Source: Amycolatopsis balhimycina FH 1894 (lineage in GTDB: Bacteria > Actinomycetota > Actinomycetes > Mycobacteriales > Pseudonocardiaceae). From it: a DNA stretch of 64,000 bases. The stretch is from contig NZ_KB913037.1 in the NCBI RefSeq assembly GCF_000384295.1, forward strand, positions 9,933,508 to 9,997,507. The letters are read 5' to 3'. How positions within the stretch are numbered: the first letter of the stretch is position 1; the number at the start of each line of letters is the position of its first letter. The notes under the pieces are model-generated. The model made no database searches and was not told where the DNA came from. It was given only the letters and a program-made list of their open reading frames with translations. The position numbers were made by a program, and so were the translations under genes. Shown here piece after piece: positions 49,883-58,598 of this stretch.

Positions 49883-51556
49883 GTGCGGATCTTCACGATC
49901 GTCCTGTCGCTGGTGCTGACGTGGGTGCTCTCCGGGGCGGTCGCGTCGGCTTCGCCGATCGTGGAAGGGGACACCGACGACCCCGTGACCGCCGCGCCCG
50001 CGGTGACGCGGCCGGACACCCCGCACTGCACCGTCACGCTCGCCGACGCCTTCCGCTCCAACGCCGCCGACGGCAGCCCGCAGTACTACGAAGGCACGCT
50101 CACGCCGCCGAAGGCGTGCCCCGGCCCGTGGGCGAAGGTCGTCATGGACCAGAGCGTGACCGTCAGCGGGCGTCAGTACGACCGGATCGGCGACCTGCGG
50201 ATCGGCGGCACCGAAGTCTGGTGGGGCACCACCGAAGAGCCCAGCGGCGAGGGCAAGCGCCCGATCACGTACCACTTCGACAAGGACCTCACGCCGTACG
50301 CCGCGCTGCTGCGCGCGCCGCAGCCCTTTCACGGCGGCATCGAGAACTACAACTCCGCGGTCTACACCGGCGTCTACGCCCAGACCGTGACGCTCACCTA
50401 CTACCAGGCCGACCGGAAGCACCCGGCGGCCGTCAGCCCGGACCATGTCGCCGGGTTCGGGCACGCCGACGCGACCCCCGCGGCGCCCACCGTGCACTTC
50501 ACCGCGAAGGACCTGCCGCGCAACATCACCCGCGCCTACCTCGAGGTCACGCTCGAAGGGCACGCCTGCGACGAACAGTGGTTCGACGACGTCCCCGACG
50601 AAGTGGCCGCGAAGTACCCGGCTGCCGGGCTCTGCGGGAAGGGCCCCTACCGCGAGGCGAACTTCGCGATCGACGGGGCTCCGGCCGGCAGCGCGTTCAC
50701 GTTCCCGCACATCTACTCCGGCGGGATCGTGCCGCAGCTGTGGCGGCCGATCGTGGCCATCGACACCTTCAGCCTGCACGCCGAAACCTACGACGTCACG
50801 CCGTTCGCGGGCCGTCTCGTCGACGGCGGGACTCACGACATCTCCTTCTCCTTCCCGGACATCGGCGGCGAATTCACCGTCGTCCCGACCCTACTGCTCT
50901 ACACCGACAAAACCGCCGCGCGGACGTCCGGGGCGCTGACCCAGGACGACGTCGCCGCCGCACCCGAGCGCCGGACGACCACAAAGGACATCGACGGCGG
51001 CGTGAACGTGACGGTCACCGCGAAACGCCACGACGTCACCGCCGGCTACGTCGACACCTCCGCCGGCCGCGTCTTCACGCGCGTCGAGCGCACCCGCGAC
51101 TACCGCAACAGCGACGACGTCACCGGCGGCGGCTTCACCCAGCACGTCGTGCAGGCGGACGCCGGGCAGCAGTCTTCGGTGTCCACTGTGGACGGCCGGG
51201 TGCGGTCGGCGGACCGGCACACCTGGTCCTACCCGCTGACCACGGACGCCACCGCGAACATCACCGACGACCAGAACCTGCGGATCTCCGGCTCGGCCGA
51301 GATGACCAAGATCCTCGGCGACTTCACCGGCGACGGCCGGAACTGGCGGCCGTCCCGCGCGTCGCGGGAGTGGCTCAGCTCCTCCGGTGTCCTGGCCCGC
51401 ACCAACGGCGTCAACACCGAAGCCGACGGCCGGTCTAAGACGCTTTACACCGGCCCGAACGGCAGTGACCCCAAGACTGGCCGGCCGTACTTCCACTACG
51501 CCGCCAGCGAGCACGGGCTGATCACCGAGAACCGAATTGTCGGTGGCCGCGGATAG
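49883..51556 (+). CDS. Secreted PNGase A-like peptide-N-glycosidase
   Basis: This 557-residue protein has a signal peptide (about 1-25) and then matches the PNGase A family of plant and fungal glycoamidases: YLEVTLEGHACDEQWFDD with its conserved acidic and Cys residues, IDGAPAGSAFTFPHIYSGGI, and LWRPIVAIDTFSLHAETYDV. These enzymes release N-glycans from asparagine, including plant glycans with core alpha-1,3-fucose. The GTG at 49883 has GGAGGA about 6 bases upstream. It is divergent from a LacI gene that probably controls it. Confidence 0.85.
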   Translation: MRIFTIVLSLVLTWVLSGAVASASPIVEGDTDDPVTAAPAVTRPDTPHCTVTLADAFRSNAADGSPQYYEGTLTPPKACPGPWAKVVMDQSVTVSGRQYDRIGDLRIGGTEVWWGTTEEPSGEGKRPITYHFDKDLTPYAALLRAPQPFHGGIENYNSAVYTGVYAQTVTLTYYQADRKHPAAVSPDHVAGFGHADATPAAPTVHFTAKDLPRNITRAYLEVTLEGHACDEQWFDDVPDEVAAKYPAAGLCGKGPYREANFAIDGAPAGSAFTFPHIYSGGIVPQLWRPIVAIDTFSLHAETYDVTPFAGRLVDGGTHDISFSFPDIGGEFTVVPTLLLYTDKTAARTSGALTQDDVAAAPERRTTTKDIDGGVNVTVTAKRHDVTAGYVDTSAGRVFTRVERTRDYRNSDDVTGGGFTQHVVQADAGQQSSVSTVDGRVRSADRHTWSYPLTTDATANITDDQNLRISGSAEMTKILGDFTGDGRNWRPSRASREWLSSSGVLARTNGVNTEADGRSKTLYTGPNGSDPKTGRPYFHYAASEHGLITENRIVGGRG

Positions 51557-51566
51557 GGTCCGGCCC

Positions 51567-52214
51567 GTGACCGAACCCACCTTCGTGACCGAGACCCGGA
51601 CCGCCTACGACACCGTCGCCGATTCGTACGCCGAAGAGCTGCGGGACCTGCTGGACGACACCCCATGGGACCGGGCGGTGCTGGGCACCTTCGCCGAGCT
51701 GGTCGGCGGGACCGGCCCGGTCGCCGACCTCGGGTGCGGCCCGGGGCGGCTGACGGGACACCTGGCCTCGCTCGGGCTGGACGTGTTCGGCGTGGACCTC
51801 TCGCCCGGCATGGTCGACGCGGCCCGCCGGGCGCATCCCGGACTGCGGTTCGAGGTCGGCTCGCTGGCCGCCCTCGACCTGGCCGACGGCAGCCTGGCGG
51901 GCGCGCTGGCTTGGTACTCGCTGATCCACACGCCGCCGGAGCGGCTGCCGGCGGTAGTGGCGGAGCTGGCGCGCGTGCTTGCGCCCGGCGGGCGGCTGCT
52001 GACGGCGTTCCCGGTCGGCGACGAGCACCGCCGCATCACCAACGGCTACGGCCACGACGTCGCCCTGGACGCGTACCGGCTGCAACCGGACTTCGTCGCC
52101 GGGCTGTGCACCGCCGCCGGCCTGGTGGTCGAGGCCCGGCTGGTCCGTGAACCCGCACAGTCGGTGTACGAGAAGACGCCGCAGGCCTACGTGCTGGCCC
52201 GCAAGCCGGCGTGA
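51567..52214 (+). CDS. Class I SAM-dependent methyltransferase
   Basis: This 215-residue protein has the SAM-binding motif VADLGCGPGRLTGHL (about 52-66), then VFGVDLSPGMVDAARR and a post-I segment ALAWYSLIHTP. It is of the small ubiquinone/menaquinone-methyltransferase-like type without an evident substrate domain. The GTG at 51567 is a best guess; a TTG at 51537 would overlap the previous gene. It starts 10 bases after the PNGase A-like stop, but no functional link is apparent. Confidence 0.82.
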   Translation: MTEPTFVTETRTAYDTVADSYAEELRDLLDDTPWDRAVLGTFAELVGGTGPVADLGCGPGRLTGHLASLGLDVFGVDLSPGMVDAARRAHPGLRFEVGSLAALDLADGSLAGALAWYSLIHTPPERLPAVVAELARVLAPGGRLLTAFPVGDEHRRITNGYGHDVALDAYRLQPDFVAGLCTAAGLVVEARLVREPAQSVYEKTPQAYVLARKPA

Positions 52215-52267
52215 ACCCCGTCTCGCCGCCGATCACCCGATCGGGCTAGTGCGGTACTGTCGGATCC

Positions 52268-53545
52268 ATGGGGAGTCTCCGCTCACGAGTCCTGGGCTGG
52301 GTGGGCAAGCGGTACCTCGCCCGGCAGACGAAAAAGGGCTTCGACCTCGAAAAGATGTCGTCCTTCCTGCCCGACTCGGCGCTGGTCCCGCTGAAGCGGG
52401 ACGGCCTCGACCCGGTCGCCGAGATCGGCGCGCGCCGGGCTGCCGAGCCCATCGGCAAGCTCGACCTGCCGTTCGGGATGAACGCCTGGCTGGTCACCGG
52501 GTACGACGAGGCGAAGGCCGTGCTCGGCAAGGTGACGGAGTTCTCGAGCGACTTCACCAACCTCGTGGGCAGCGCCGGCGTGACCGCCGACCAGAACCCG
52601 GGTGGCCTCGGCTTCGCGGACCCGCCGGTGCACACGCGGCTGCGGAAGCTGCTCACCCCCGAGTTCACCATGCGCCGGCTCAACCGGCTGGCGCCGCGCA
52701 TCGACGAGATCGTCGCCGGACAGCTCGACGCGATGGTCGCGGCCGACGGCCCGGTCGACCTCTGGCAGGCGTTCGCGCTGCCGATCCCGTCGCTGACCAT
52801 CTGCGAGCTGCTCGGCGTGTCCTATGAGGACCGCGAGGACTTCCAGCGCCTCAGCACCGCGCGCTTCGACCTCTTCGGGGGCGCGGGCGCTTCGCTGGGC
52901 GCGATGTCGGAATCGCTGACCTACCTGCTCGACATCGTCAAGAAGCAGCGCGAAGCGCCCGGCGACGGCCTGCTCGGCATGCTGATCAAGGAACACGGCG
53001 ACGAGATCGACGACCGTGAGCTGGCCGGCCTGGCCGACGGCGTGCTCACCGGCGGCCTGGAGACCACGGCGAGCATGCTCGCGCTCGGCGCGCTGGTGCT
53101 GCTACGCGACGAGAAGGCGGTCGAAGCCGTCCGCGGCGACGACGAGTCCGTGCACCGCTTCGTCGAGGAGCTGCTGCGCTACCTGACCGTGGTGCAGATG
53201 GCGTTCCCGCGGTTCGCCAAGCAGGACATGGAGATCGGCGGCGTGCACATCGCCGAGGGCGACATCGTGCTGGTCTCGCTGTCGGCCGCGGACCGGGACC
53301 CGAAACTGGGGCCGGACATGGAGAAGTTCGACGCCGCCCGCGAGCCGACGTCGCACCTGGCGTTCAGCTACGGCATCCACCGCTGCATCGGCGCCGAGCT
53401 GGCCCGGATGGAGCTGCGCACGGCGTACCCGGCGCTCGTCCGCCGCTTCCCGAACCTGCGGCTCGCGGTGCCGGAGGACGAGCTCTCCTTCCGCAAGGTG
53501 TCCATCGTGTACGGCCTCGACGCGCTGCCGGTCCTGGTCGACTGA
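52268..53545 (+). CDS. Cytochrome P450
   Basis: This 425-residue soluble P450 has the I-helix motif TGGLETTA (261-268), the K-helix Glu301-Leu-Leu-Arg304, and the heme loop FSYGIHRCIGAE with Cys373 as thiolate ligand. It hydroxylates or oxidises an unknown substrate with electrons from a ferredoxin. There is no ferredoxin or reductase gene next to it. No Shine-Dalgarno precedes the ATG, so a very short leader is possible. Confidence 0.92.
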   Translation: MGSLRSRVLGWVGKRYLARQTKKGFDLEKMSSFLPDSALVPLKRDGLDPVAEIGARRAAEPIGKLDLPFGMNAWLVTGYDEAKAVLGKVTEFSSDFTNLVGSAGVTADQNPGGLGFADPPVHTRLRKLLTPEFTMRRLNRLAPRIDEIVAGQLDAMVAADGPVDLWQAFALPIPSLTICELLGVSYEDREDFQRLSTARFDLFGGAGASLGAMSESLTYLLDIVKKQREAPGDGLLGMLIKEHGDEIDDRELAGLADGVLTGGLETTASMLALGALVLLRDEKAVEAVRGDDESVHRFVEELLRYLTVVQMAFPRFAKQDMEIGGVHIAEGDIVLVSLSAADRDPKLGPDMEKFDAAREPTSHLAFSYGIHRCIGAELARMELRTAYPALVRRFPNLRLAVPEDELSFRKVSIVYGLDALPVLVD

Positions 53546-53550
53546 GGAGG

Positions 53551-54507
53551 TCAGTGCGGGATGTGCCGCCACGGCCGGCGCCCGACGCGGTCCCGGTGCG
53601 CCTCGATGACCAGGGCGACGTCCATCGCCGACTCCGTGTCGGCGAGCTCGCCGAGGTAGCCGACTCCGGCGGCCAGGATCGCCAGGTCCGCGGCGAAGTA
53701 GACCCCCATCAGCGGGTTCACGAACAGTTCGCTGCCCGCGGTGCGCGTGGTGCCGTGCACGTCCCCGAACTCGCCCCGCAGCGCGGCGGCGATCTGCCCC
53801 TGGACGATGCTCGGCCGGTCCGGGGTCGCCCGCTGCGCGTCCGCGACGGCGTCGAGGTAGGCCGCCGCCTCCGGGGAGGCCGACGGGATCGACAGCGCGC
53901 CCAGGTACCCACCCGCGCGGTCGAGGGCGGCGAGGTTCTCCAGCACGTGCGCGTGGCAGACGCCGTGGAAGGCGTCGATGCCGAAGCCGAGGCTGACGAC
54001 CAAGCGGTCCACCCCCTCGAGCGCGGCCACCGCGGCGAGGCTGGCCATGTCCTCTTCGGGCGTGCCGAGCCCGGACTCGTCCCCGCGCAGCAGGATGTCG
54101 GTGCCGCCGTCGACGAGCACGACGGTGTCGACGGCGAGGTGCGCGACGAGGTTCTCGTACGCTTCGCGCAGCGGCCGGACGCCGGTGCGGGGGAAGGCGT
54201 GCACGGCCGGCGGCCACCCTTGGCCTTCCAGCCACCGCGCGAGGGTGCGCTCCGGGAAGTACGCGTCGTCGCCCGCGCTGCCGGGCCGCACCCGGGCGAC
54301 GCCGGGGGCGGCCCAGTCGTCGAGGTCGAGCCGGTTCAGGTCGCTGAACGCCAGGTTCGCCAGGTGCACCTCCTTGCCCTGCGCGCGCAGGGCCGCCGCC
54401 AGCGGGATCCCGGCGTAGACGTCGAACCCGCCGCCCGCGCCGGCGACGAGCACGCGGCGCGCGGGCCGCAGACGGGTGAACAGCGGCGGTTCGGCGAGAG
54501 TGTGCAC
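53551..54507 (-). CDS. DUF1152 protein
   Basis: This roughly 318-residue protein has a Rossmann-like start RRVLVAGAGGGFDVYAGIPLA and the internal segment VDTVVLVDGGTDILLRGDE, both typical of DUF1152. The family's function is unknown; the glycine-rich loop suggests nucleotide binding. The GTG at 54507 is preferred since the upstream extension to an ATG at 54540 looks non-coding, but neither start has a strong ribosome site. It is convergent with the P450 gene. Confidence 0.78.
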   Translation of the reverse strand: MHTLAEPPLFTRLRPARRVLVAGAGGGFDVYAGIPLAAALRAQGKEVHLANLAFSDLNRLDLDDWAAPGVARVRPGSAGDDAYFPERTLARWLEGQGWPPAVHAFPRTGVRPLREAYENLVAHLAVDTVVLVDGGTDILLRGDESGLGTPEEDMASLAAVAALEGVDRLVVSLGFGIDAFHGVCHAHVLENLAALDRAGGYLGALSIPSASPEAAAYLDAVADAQRATPDRPSIVQGQIAAALRGEFGDVHGTTRTAGSELFVNPLMGVYFAADLAILAAGVGYLGELADTESAMDVALVIEAHRDRVGRRPWRHIPH

Positions 54508-54550
54508 CCCGCCATCGTACGGGGGTTCTCGTCCCTCCATTGTGGACTGC

Positions 54551-55177
54551 TCAGCGGACGCCGCGGGGCCGGAACTGGATGCTGATCCGCGGTCCGGCCG
54601 CCCGGTTCGTCTTGGGGACGGCGTGTTCCCACGTGCGCTGGCACGAGCCGCCCATCACGATGAGGTCGCCGTGGCCGAGCGCGTAGCGGCAGGACTCGCC
54701 GCCGCCACGCGGGCGCAGCGCCAGCTGGCGTGCCGCGCCGACCGAGAGGATCGCGACCATCGTGTCTTCGGTGCTGCCACGGCCGATCGTGTCGCCGTGC
54801 CACGCGACGCTGTCGCGGCCGTCGCGGTAGTAGCACAGGCCCGCGGTGCGGAACGGCTCACCGAGCTCTCCGGCGTAGTGCGCGCTCAGCGCGGCGCGTG
54901 CCTCGGCCAGCACGGGGTGGGGGAGCGGTTCCGCTTCGCCGTAGAAGCAGAGCAGCCGGGGGACGTCGACCAGCCGGTCGTACATCCGGCGCCGCTCCGC
55001 CTGCCACGGGACGCCGGTGACGAGGTCGGTGAACACCTCGCCGGCGCCGTCGAGCCAGCCGGGCTGCACGTCGACCCACGCGCCGGAGCCGAGCTCGGTC
55101 CGGCGCGGTGCCAGCGCGTGCAGCGTGACGGGGCCGGACTCGCCGAACAGCGATGCCTGCAGCGCTGGGGTCGTCAT
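54551..55177 (-). CDS. alkB: AlkB-type 2-oxoglutarate/Fe(II) dioxygenase
   Basis: This 208-residue protein has the iron ligands His127 and Asp129 (WHGDT) and His185 (WEHAVPK), and the 2-oxoglutarate-binding arginine in PRISIQFRPR (Arg197/203). It oxidatively removes alkyl groups from damaged DNA or RNA bases. A LexA-like box lies 22 bases before the ATG, so it is probably induced by DNA damage. It ends before the DUF1152 gene on the same strand. Confidence 0.9.
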   Translation of the reverse strand: MTTPALQASLFGESGPVTLHALAPRRTELGSGAWVDVQPGWLDGAGEVFTDLVTGVPWQAERRRMYDRLVDVPRLLCFYGEAEPLPHPVLAEARAALSAHYAGELGEPFRTAGLCYYRDGRDSVAWHGDTIGRGSTEDTMVAILSVGAARQLALRPRGGGESCRYALGHGDLIVMGGSCQRTWEHAVPKTNRAAGPRISIQFRPRGVR

Positions 55178-55198
55178 GGGTCCGACCGTACACGATGC

Positions 55199-55214
55199 TC
55201 GAACAGATGTTCTA
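55199..55214. promoter_or_regulatory. LexA (SOS) box upstream of alkB
   Basis: TCGAACAGATGTTCTA fits the actinobacterial/Gram-positive SOS consensus TCGAAC-N4-GTTCGA at 11 of 12 arm positions. It lies 22 bases upstream of the alkB ATG, where bound LexA would block transcription. Confidence 0.72.
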
Positions 55215-55262
55215 CACGAGACTCTGCAAGTCGGCCGGCCCCGGCCCCGGCCCCGGCACCGG

Positions 55263-55838
55263 TCAGCGCACGACGTCGTAGACGAGCTTCTGGATCCCGT
55301 TGCCGTAGGACTCGCTCTCGACGAGCTTCAGGCGCTGCTTGTCCTTGTCGGTCTCGCTGAACAGCCGCTTGCCCGCGCCGAGCAGGACGGGGAAGACCAG
55401 CAGGTGGTAGCGGTCGATCAGGCCGGCGTCGGCCAGGGCGCGGTTCAGGGTGGCGCTGCCGTTGACGATGATCGGCCCGCCCTCGGTCTCCTTGAGCGCG
55501 GCGACGTCGTCCAGGGAGCGCAGGATGGTGGTCTCGCCCCAGTTGTCCACCAGGTCCTTCTCGTCGAGGGTGGTCGACACGACGTACTTCGGCATCGCGT
55601 TGTAGCCGGCGAACTCCACGGTCATGCCCGGCCAGACCGGCGCGAACGCCTCGTAGCTCACCCGGCCCAGCAGCAGCGCCGTGGCTTCCTCCTGCTCGGT
55701 GCCCTTGATCTCGTAGGCGGCCGGCTCGAACTCGACGTCCTTGAAGGTCCAGCCCGCGTTCCGGTAGCCCGGCTCGCCGCCGGGGGCTTCGACGACGCCG
55801 TCGAGCGAGACGAACGAGGTGGAGATCAGGGTGCGCAT
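55263..55838 (-). CDS. RibD C-terminal/dihydrofolate-reductase-fold protein
   Basis: This 191-residue protein has the DHFR-like start RTLISTSFVSLDGVVEAPGG and the family segments LLLGRVSYEAFAPVW, PKYVVSTTL and IIVNGSATLNRALADAGLIDRYHLLVFPVLLGAGKRLF (given in parts). Such proteins are probable NADPH-dependent reductases of unknown substrate. The ATG at 55838 has GAGGAG 6 bases upstream. The 85-base gap before alkB has a CCCCGG repeat and the SOS box. Confidence 0.87.
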   Translation of the reverse strand: MRTLISTSFVSLDGVVEAPGGEPGYRNAGWTFKDVEFEPAAYEIKGTEQEEATALLLGRVSYEAFAPVWPGMTVEFAGYNAMPKYVVSTTLDEKDLVDNWGETTILRSLDDVAALKETEGGPIIVNGSATLNRALADAGLIDRYHLLVFPVLLGAGKRLFSETDKDKQRLKLVESESYGNGIQKLVYDVVR

Positions 55839-56052
55839 GCGGTGCTCCTCGGGGGATCGTGATCTGCCTTCGAGAGTCTGTCGAACGGGGGCCGCCGGAT
55901 TCGACACCCGCCGCGCGGAAAACTTCCGACGCACTGCCTCGGTGGAAGGTGGGTCTTGTCCGTGGCCGTCCGGGCTCGTACAGTCACTCTCACGTCGGAC
56001 AAAGGTCTGGACCTCCGGCTACCGCCGCCTCGAGTGACACAGGAGGTTGACG

Positions 56053-56655
56053 GTGCGCAGACTTCGCGGTGCGGGCGTGCTCGCGGCGGTCGTGACGGGG
56101 CTGGCGGTCTTCACCCCGGTCGCCGGCGCCCAGGTCGGAACGGGTCCGTGGATCTCGGACTCGCCAGGCTACTCGGAACAGCAGCGGGGATGCGGCAACA
56201 TCTCGGGGCTGACCTTCAAGCTCACCTGCTCCACCGGCAGCGGTGACCAGCGCGCGGAACGCCGCTACACCACCTACACCGGCGGCACCCACCAGTTCGA
56301 GGGCTCCTTCAAGATCACCAGCATGGGCGGCTCCCGGATCAGCCTGAAGCAGACGTTCCGGGACGGCTCGAGTGCCGGGCCGTTCTTCCTGCTGGCGGTG
56401 GAGAAGGGCGGCCGCCTCTACGCCGTGCACGGCGGGGAGACGATCGCCACCGGCGCGACCGTGGGCACGAGCGTCCGGGTCAACACGATCAACCAGGTGG
56501 GCAGCACGCACAAGGTGTACATCAACGGCTCGCAGAAGGACTCGGTGTCCAGTCCGGGCGGCAGCTACTACGACAAGTTCGGCAGCTACCGCACGGCGAG
56601 CGGCAAGGGGCCGATCACGGTGGAGTGGAGCGGGATCAGGTTCTGGCACAAGTGA
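56053..56655 (+). CDS. Small secreted beta-rich protein
   Basis: This 200-residue protein has a signal peptide (about 1-27, ending GAQ) and a mature domain that looks like a concanavalin-type jelly roll, with FKITSMGGSRISLKQTF and TVEWSGIRFWHK. It resembles small secreted actinomycete proteins related to polysaccharide-lyase folds. A paired Cys47/Cys59 could form a disulfide. AGGAGG lies 6 bases before the GTG. It may bind or cleave a polysaccharide, but no catalytic site was identified. The 214-base gap before it shows no gene. Confidence 0.72.
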   Translation: MRRLRGAGVLAAVVTGLAVFTPVAGAQVGTGPWISDSPGYSEQQRGCGNISGLTFKLTCSTGSGDQRAERRYTTYTGGTHQFEGSFKITSMGGSRISLKQTFRDGSSAGPFFLLAVEKGGRLYAVHGGETIATGATVGTSVRVNTINQVGSTHKVYINGSQKDSVSSPGGSYYDKFGSYRTASGKGPITVEWSGIRFWHK

Positions 56656-56661
56656 CGCCGC

Positions 56662-56695
56662 GGCGGTGCCCCCGGTTCACGCCGGGGGCACCGCC
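56662..56695. terminator. GC-rich hairpin at convergent junction
   Basis: GGCGGTGCCCCCGG (56662-56675) pairs exactly with 56682-56695 around a 6-base loop. It starts 6 bases after the secreted protein stop and runs into the 3' end of the convergent pseudouridine synthase gene. It is a likely bidirectional terminator. Confidence 0.72.
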
Positions 56696-57612
56696 CAGGC
56701 TTCCGGATCGTCCCAGGCGGACAGCTTCAGCCCGCTGGCGAACCGGCGGTGGGCCCCGGTCAGCGGGTCGTCGAAGTCGAGGACCTTCGCAAGCAGCTGC
56801 AACGGTTTCGTGAAGTCGCCGAGGGGCTTCTCGCGCAGCACCGGGTAGAAGTCGTCGCCGAGGATCGGGATGCCGAGGCCGCTCAGGTGCACGCGCAGCT
56901 GGTGCGTCCGGCCGGTCGACGGCACCAGCCGGTAGCGCCCCAGCCCGTCGCGGTGCTCCAGCAGGTCGACGTAGGTCTCGGCGTTCGGTTCGCCGGGCAC
57001 TTCCCGGGCGGCCAGGACTCCGCGGTCCTTGACGATCCGGCTCCGGACGGTCCGCGGGAGCGCGAGCGCCGGGTCGTACGGGGCGATCGCTTCGTACTCC
57101 TTGTGCACCTTGCGGTCGCGGAACAGCGTCTGGTACTTCCCGCGCAGCTCCGGCGTGATCACGAACATCACCAGCCCGGCGGTGACGCGGTCGAGCCGGT
57201 GCGCGGGGGACAGGCGCGGCAGGTCGAGGTCGCGGCGCAGCCGCACGAGCGTCGTCTCGAGGACGTGCTGCCCACGCGGGATCGTCGCCAGGAAGTGCGG
57301 CTTGTCGACGACCAGCAGGTGCTCGTCGCGGTGCACGACGTCGATCGCGAACGGCACCGGCACCTCGTCCGGCAGGTCGCGGTGGAACCAGATGAACGAG
57401 CCGGGCGCGTACGGTGTGTCGACGCCGAGCGGGCCGTCGGCGCCGTGGATGCGCTCCTCGCGCAGCATCTCCTCGATGCGATCCGGTGCGACGCGCGGCA
57501 GCCGGTCGACGAGGTGCGCCAGCAGGGTGGGCCACTCGCCGTCGGGCAGTTTCAGCCGGGCGGGGTCCAGCCCGTGGCGCGGCGGGATCGGCGGCCGGAG
57601 CTTGCGTCTCAT
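56677..57612 (-). CDS. RluA-family RNA pseudouridine synthase
   Basis: This 311-residue protein has the catalytic motif HRLDR with Asp141, the entry segment VVDKPHFLAT and the RNA-binding GRTHQLRVHLSGLGIPILGDDFYP-type pattern. It converts uridine to pseudouridine in rRNA or tRNA; the target is not predictable here. It stands alone, convergent with the secreted protein gene. No strong ribosome site was noted before the ATG. Confidence 0.9.
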   Translation of the reverse strand: MRRKLRPPIPPRHGLDPARLKLPDGEWPTLLAHLVDRLPRVAPDRIEEMLREERIHGADGPLGVDTPYAPGSFIWFHRDLPDEVPVPFAIDVVHRDEHLLVVDKPHFLATIPRGQHVLETTLVRLRRDLDLPRLSPAHRLDRVTAGLVMFVITPELRGKYQTLFRDRKVHKEYEAIAPYDPALALPRTVRSRIVKDRGVLAAREVPGEPNAETYVDLLEHRDGLGRYRLVPSTGRTHQLRVHLSGLGIPILGDDFYPVLREKPLGDFTKPLQLLAKVLDFDDPLTGAHRRFASGLKLSAWDDPEAWAVPPA

Positions 57613-57643
57613 CGTCCCCCGACTGTAGCCAACCCTCCGACAG

Positions 57644-58036
57644 CTAACCCTCCGACGGGGTCCGGTAGCGCGCGAGGTAGCGGGCGGTCACCTCGGCGTT
57701 GGCGGCTTCGGCGGCCTCGGCGCGGAGACGGCGTCCGGTGTTGTGGGGGAAGCCCTGCCGGCCGAGCCGGTGCTCGACGCTCTCCTCCATGTACGCGCAG
57801 GAGTAGAAGTACGCGACGAGCGCGGCCATGAGGACCGCCAAAAGCCGCAGTGAGATCGGGCCGGGCATCAGCAGCCAGACGGCGCACAGCGGCACGATGC
57901 CGACCGACCGCTGGAGCACGTACCGGGCGCGCCAGTGCTTCGACGTCGCGTCGTACCGGGCCCACTCGTTGTAGCGCACGGGAAGCCGCACACCGACGGC
58001 GTAGCCGATCCAGCGAAGCACTCCAGGTCGTTCCAT
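57644..58036 (-). CDS. DUF5313 membrane protein
   Basis: This 130-residue protein resembles the actinobacterial DUF5313 group: an R/W-rich start (RWIGYAVGVRLP, YNEWARYDATSKHW), two central hydrophobic helices (about 45-82), and an acidic-helical tail. Its function is unknown. It is divergent from the OhrR-like gene with a 71-base shared promoter region that holds a palindrome. Confidence 0.75.
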   Translation of the reverse strand: MERPGVLRWIGYAVGVRLPVRYNEWARYDATSKHWRARYVLQRSVGIVPLCAVWLLMPGPISLRLLAVLMAALVAYFYSCAYMEESVEHRLGRQGFPHNTGRRLRAEAAEAANAEVTARYLARYRTPSEG

Positions 58037-58058
58037 GACTTCGAGAGTACATTAATAC

Positions 58059-58070
58059 TTAGTACACTAA
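58059..58070. promoter_or_regulatory. Candidate MarR/OhrR operator
   Basis: TTAGTACACTAA is a near-perfect inverted repeat within an AT-rich stretch (GTACATTAATACTTAGTAC, 58048-58064). It lies between the divergent DUF5313 and OhrR-like genes. MarR-family proteins bind sites of this kind near their own promoter. Confidence 0.5.
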
Positions 58071-58107
58071 CCATTAGCGCGATCGACGACACAGGAGGAT
58101 CGGCCAC

Positions 58108-58545
58108 ATGATCGACCTGGGTGAAGACCCCCTGAAGCTGGACCGGCAAGTGTGCTTCGCGCTGTCGGTGGCTTCGCGCAGCGTGATCGCGATCTACCGG
58201 CCGCTGCTCGAGCCGTACGGCCTGACGCATCCGCAGTACCTGGTGATGCTCGCGCTGTGGGAGCGTTCGCCCCGGTCGGTGAAGGATCTCGGCGTGACAC
58301 TGCGCCACGATCCGGCGACGCTCTCGCCGCTGCTGAAGCGGCTGGAAGCGCTCGGGTACGTCACGCGCAGCCGGAGCCGGTCGGACGAACGGCAGCTGAC
58401 GGTCGAGCTGACCGAAGCCGGCCGGGCACTGCGGGCGGAGGCGGAGAAGATCCCGTACAAGGTGGTCGAGACGCTCGGCATGGAGGTCTCCGAGCTGGAA
58501 GCGCTCCACGCCGTGCTGACCCGGGTCATCGACGCGACCGCCTGA
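58108..58545 (+). CDS. OhrR-like MarR-family peroxide-sensing regulator
   Basis: This 145-residue winged-helix protein has the OhrR hallmark LDRQVCFALSVASR with Cys16 near the N-terminus, the residue that senses organic hydroperoxides. The wHTH includes SVKDLGVTLRHDPATLSPLLKRLEALGYV and the wing RSRSDERQ. AGGAGG lies before the ATG. No ohr peroxidase gene lies in the window. The adjacent genes encode a DUF5313 protein and an F420-type oxidoreductase. Function is inferred from the Cys motif. Confidence 0.83.
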   Translation: MIDLGEDPLKLDRQVCFALSVASRSVIAIYRPLLEPYGLTHPQYLVMLALWERSPRSVKDLGVTLRHDPATLSPLLKRLEALGYVTRSRSRSDERQLTVELTEAGRALRAEAEKIPYKVVETLGMEVSELEALHAVLTRVIDATA

Positions 58546-58598
58546 GGAATTCCTGGCCGCCCGGCGCGTTCCCCTGGGAAAGCGTCCCGGGAGGAACC

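Noticed and set aside
55236..55262. CCCCGG tandem repeat, considered as a CRISPR or regulatory repeat
   Set aside because: Only three to four 6-base units without spacers; it is a short simple-sequence tract.
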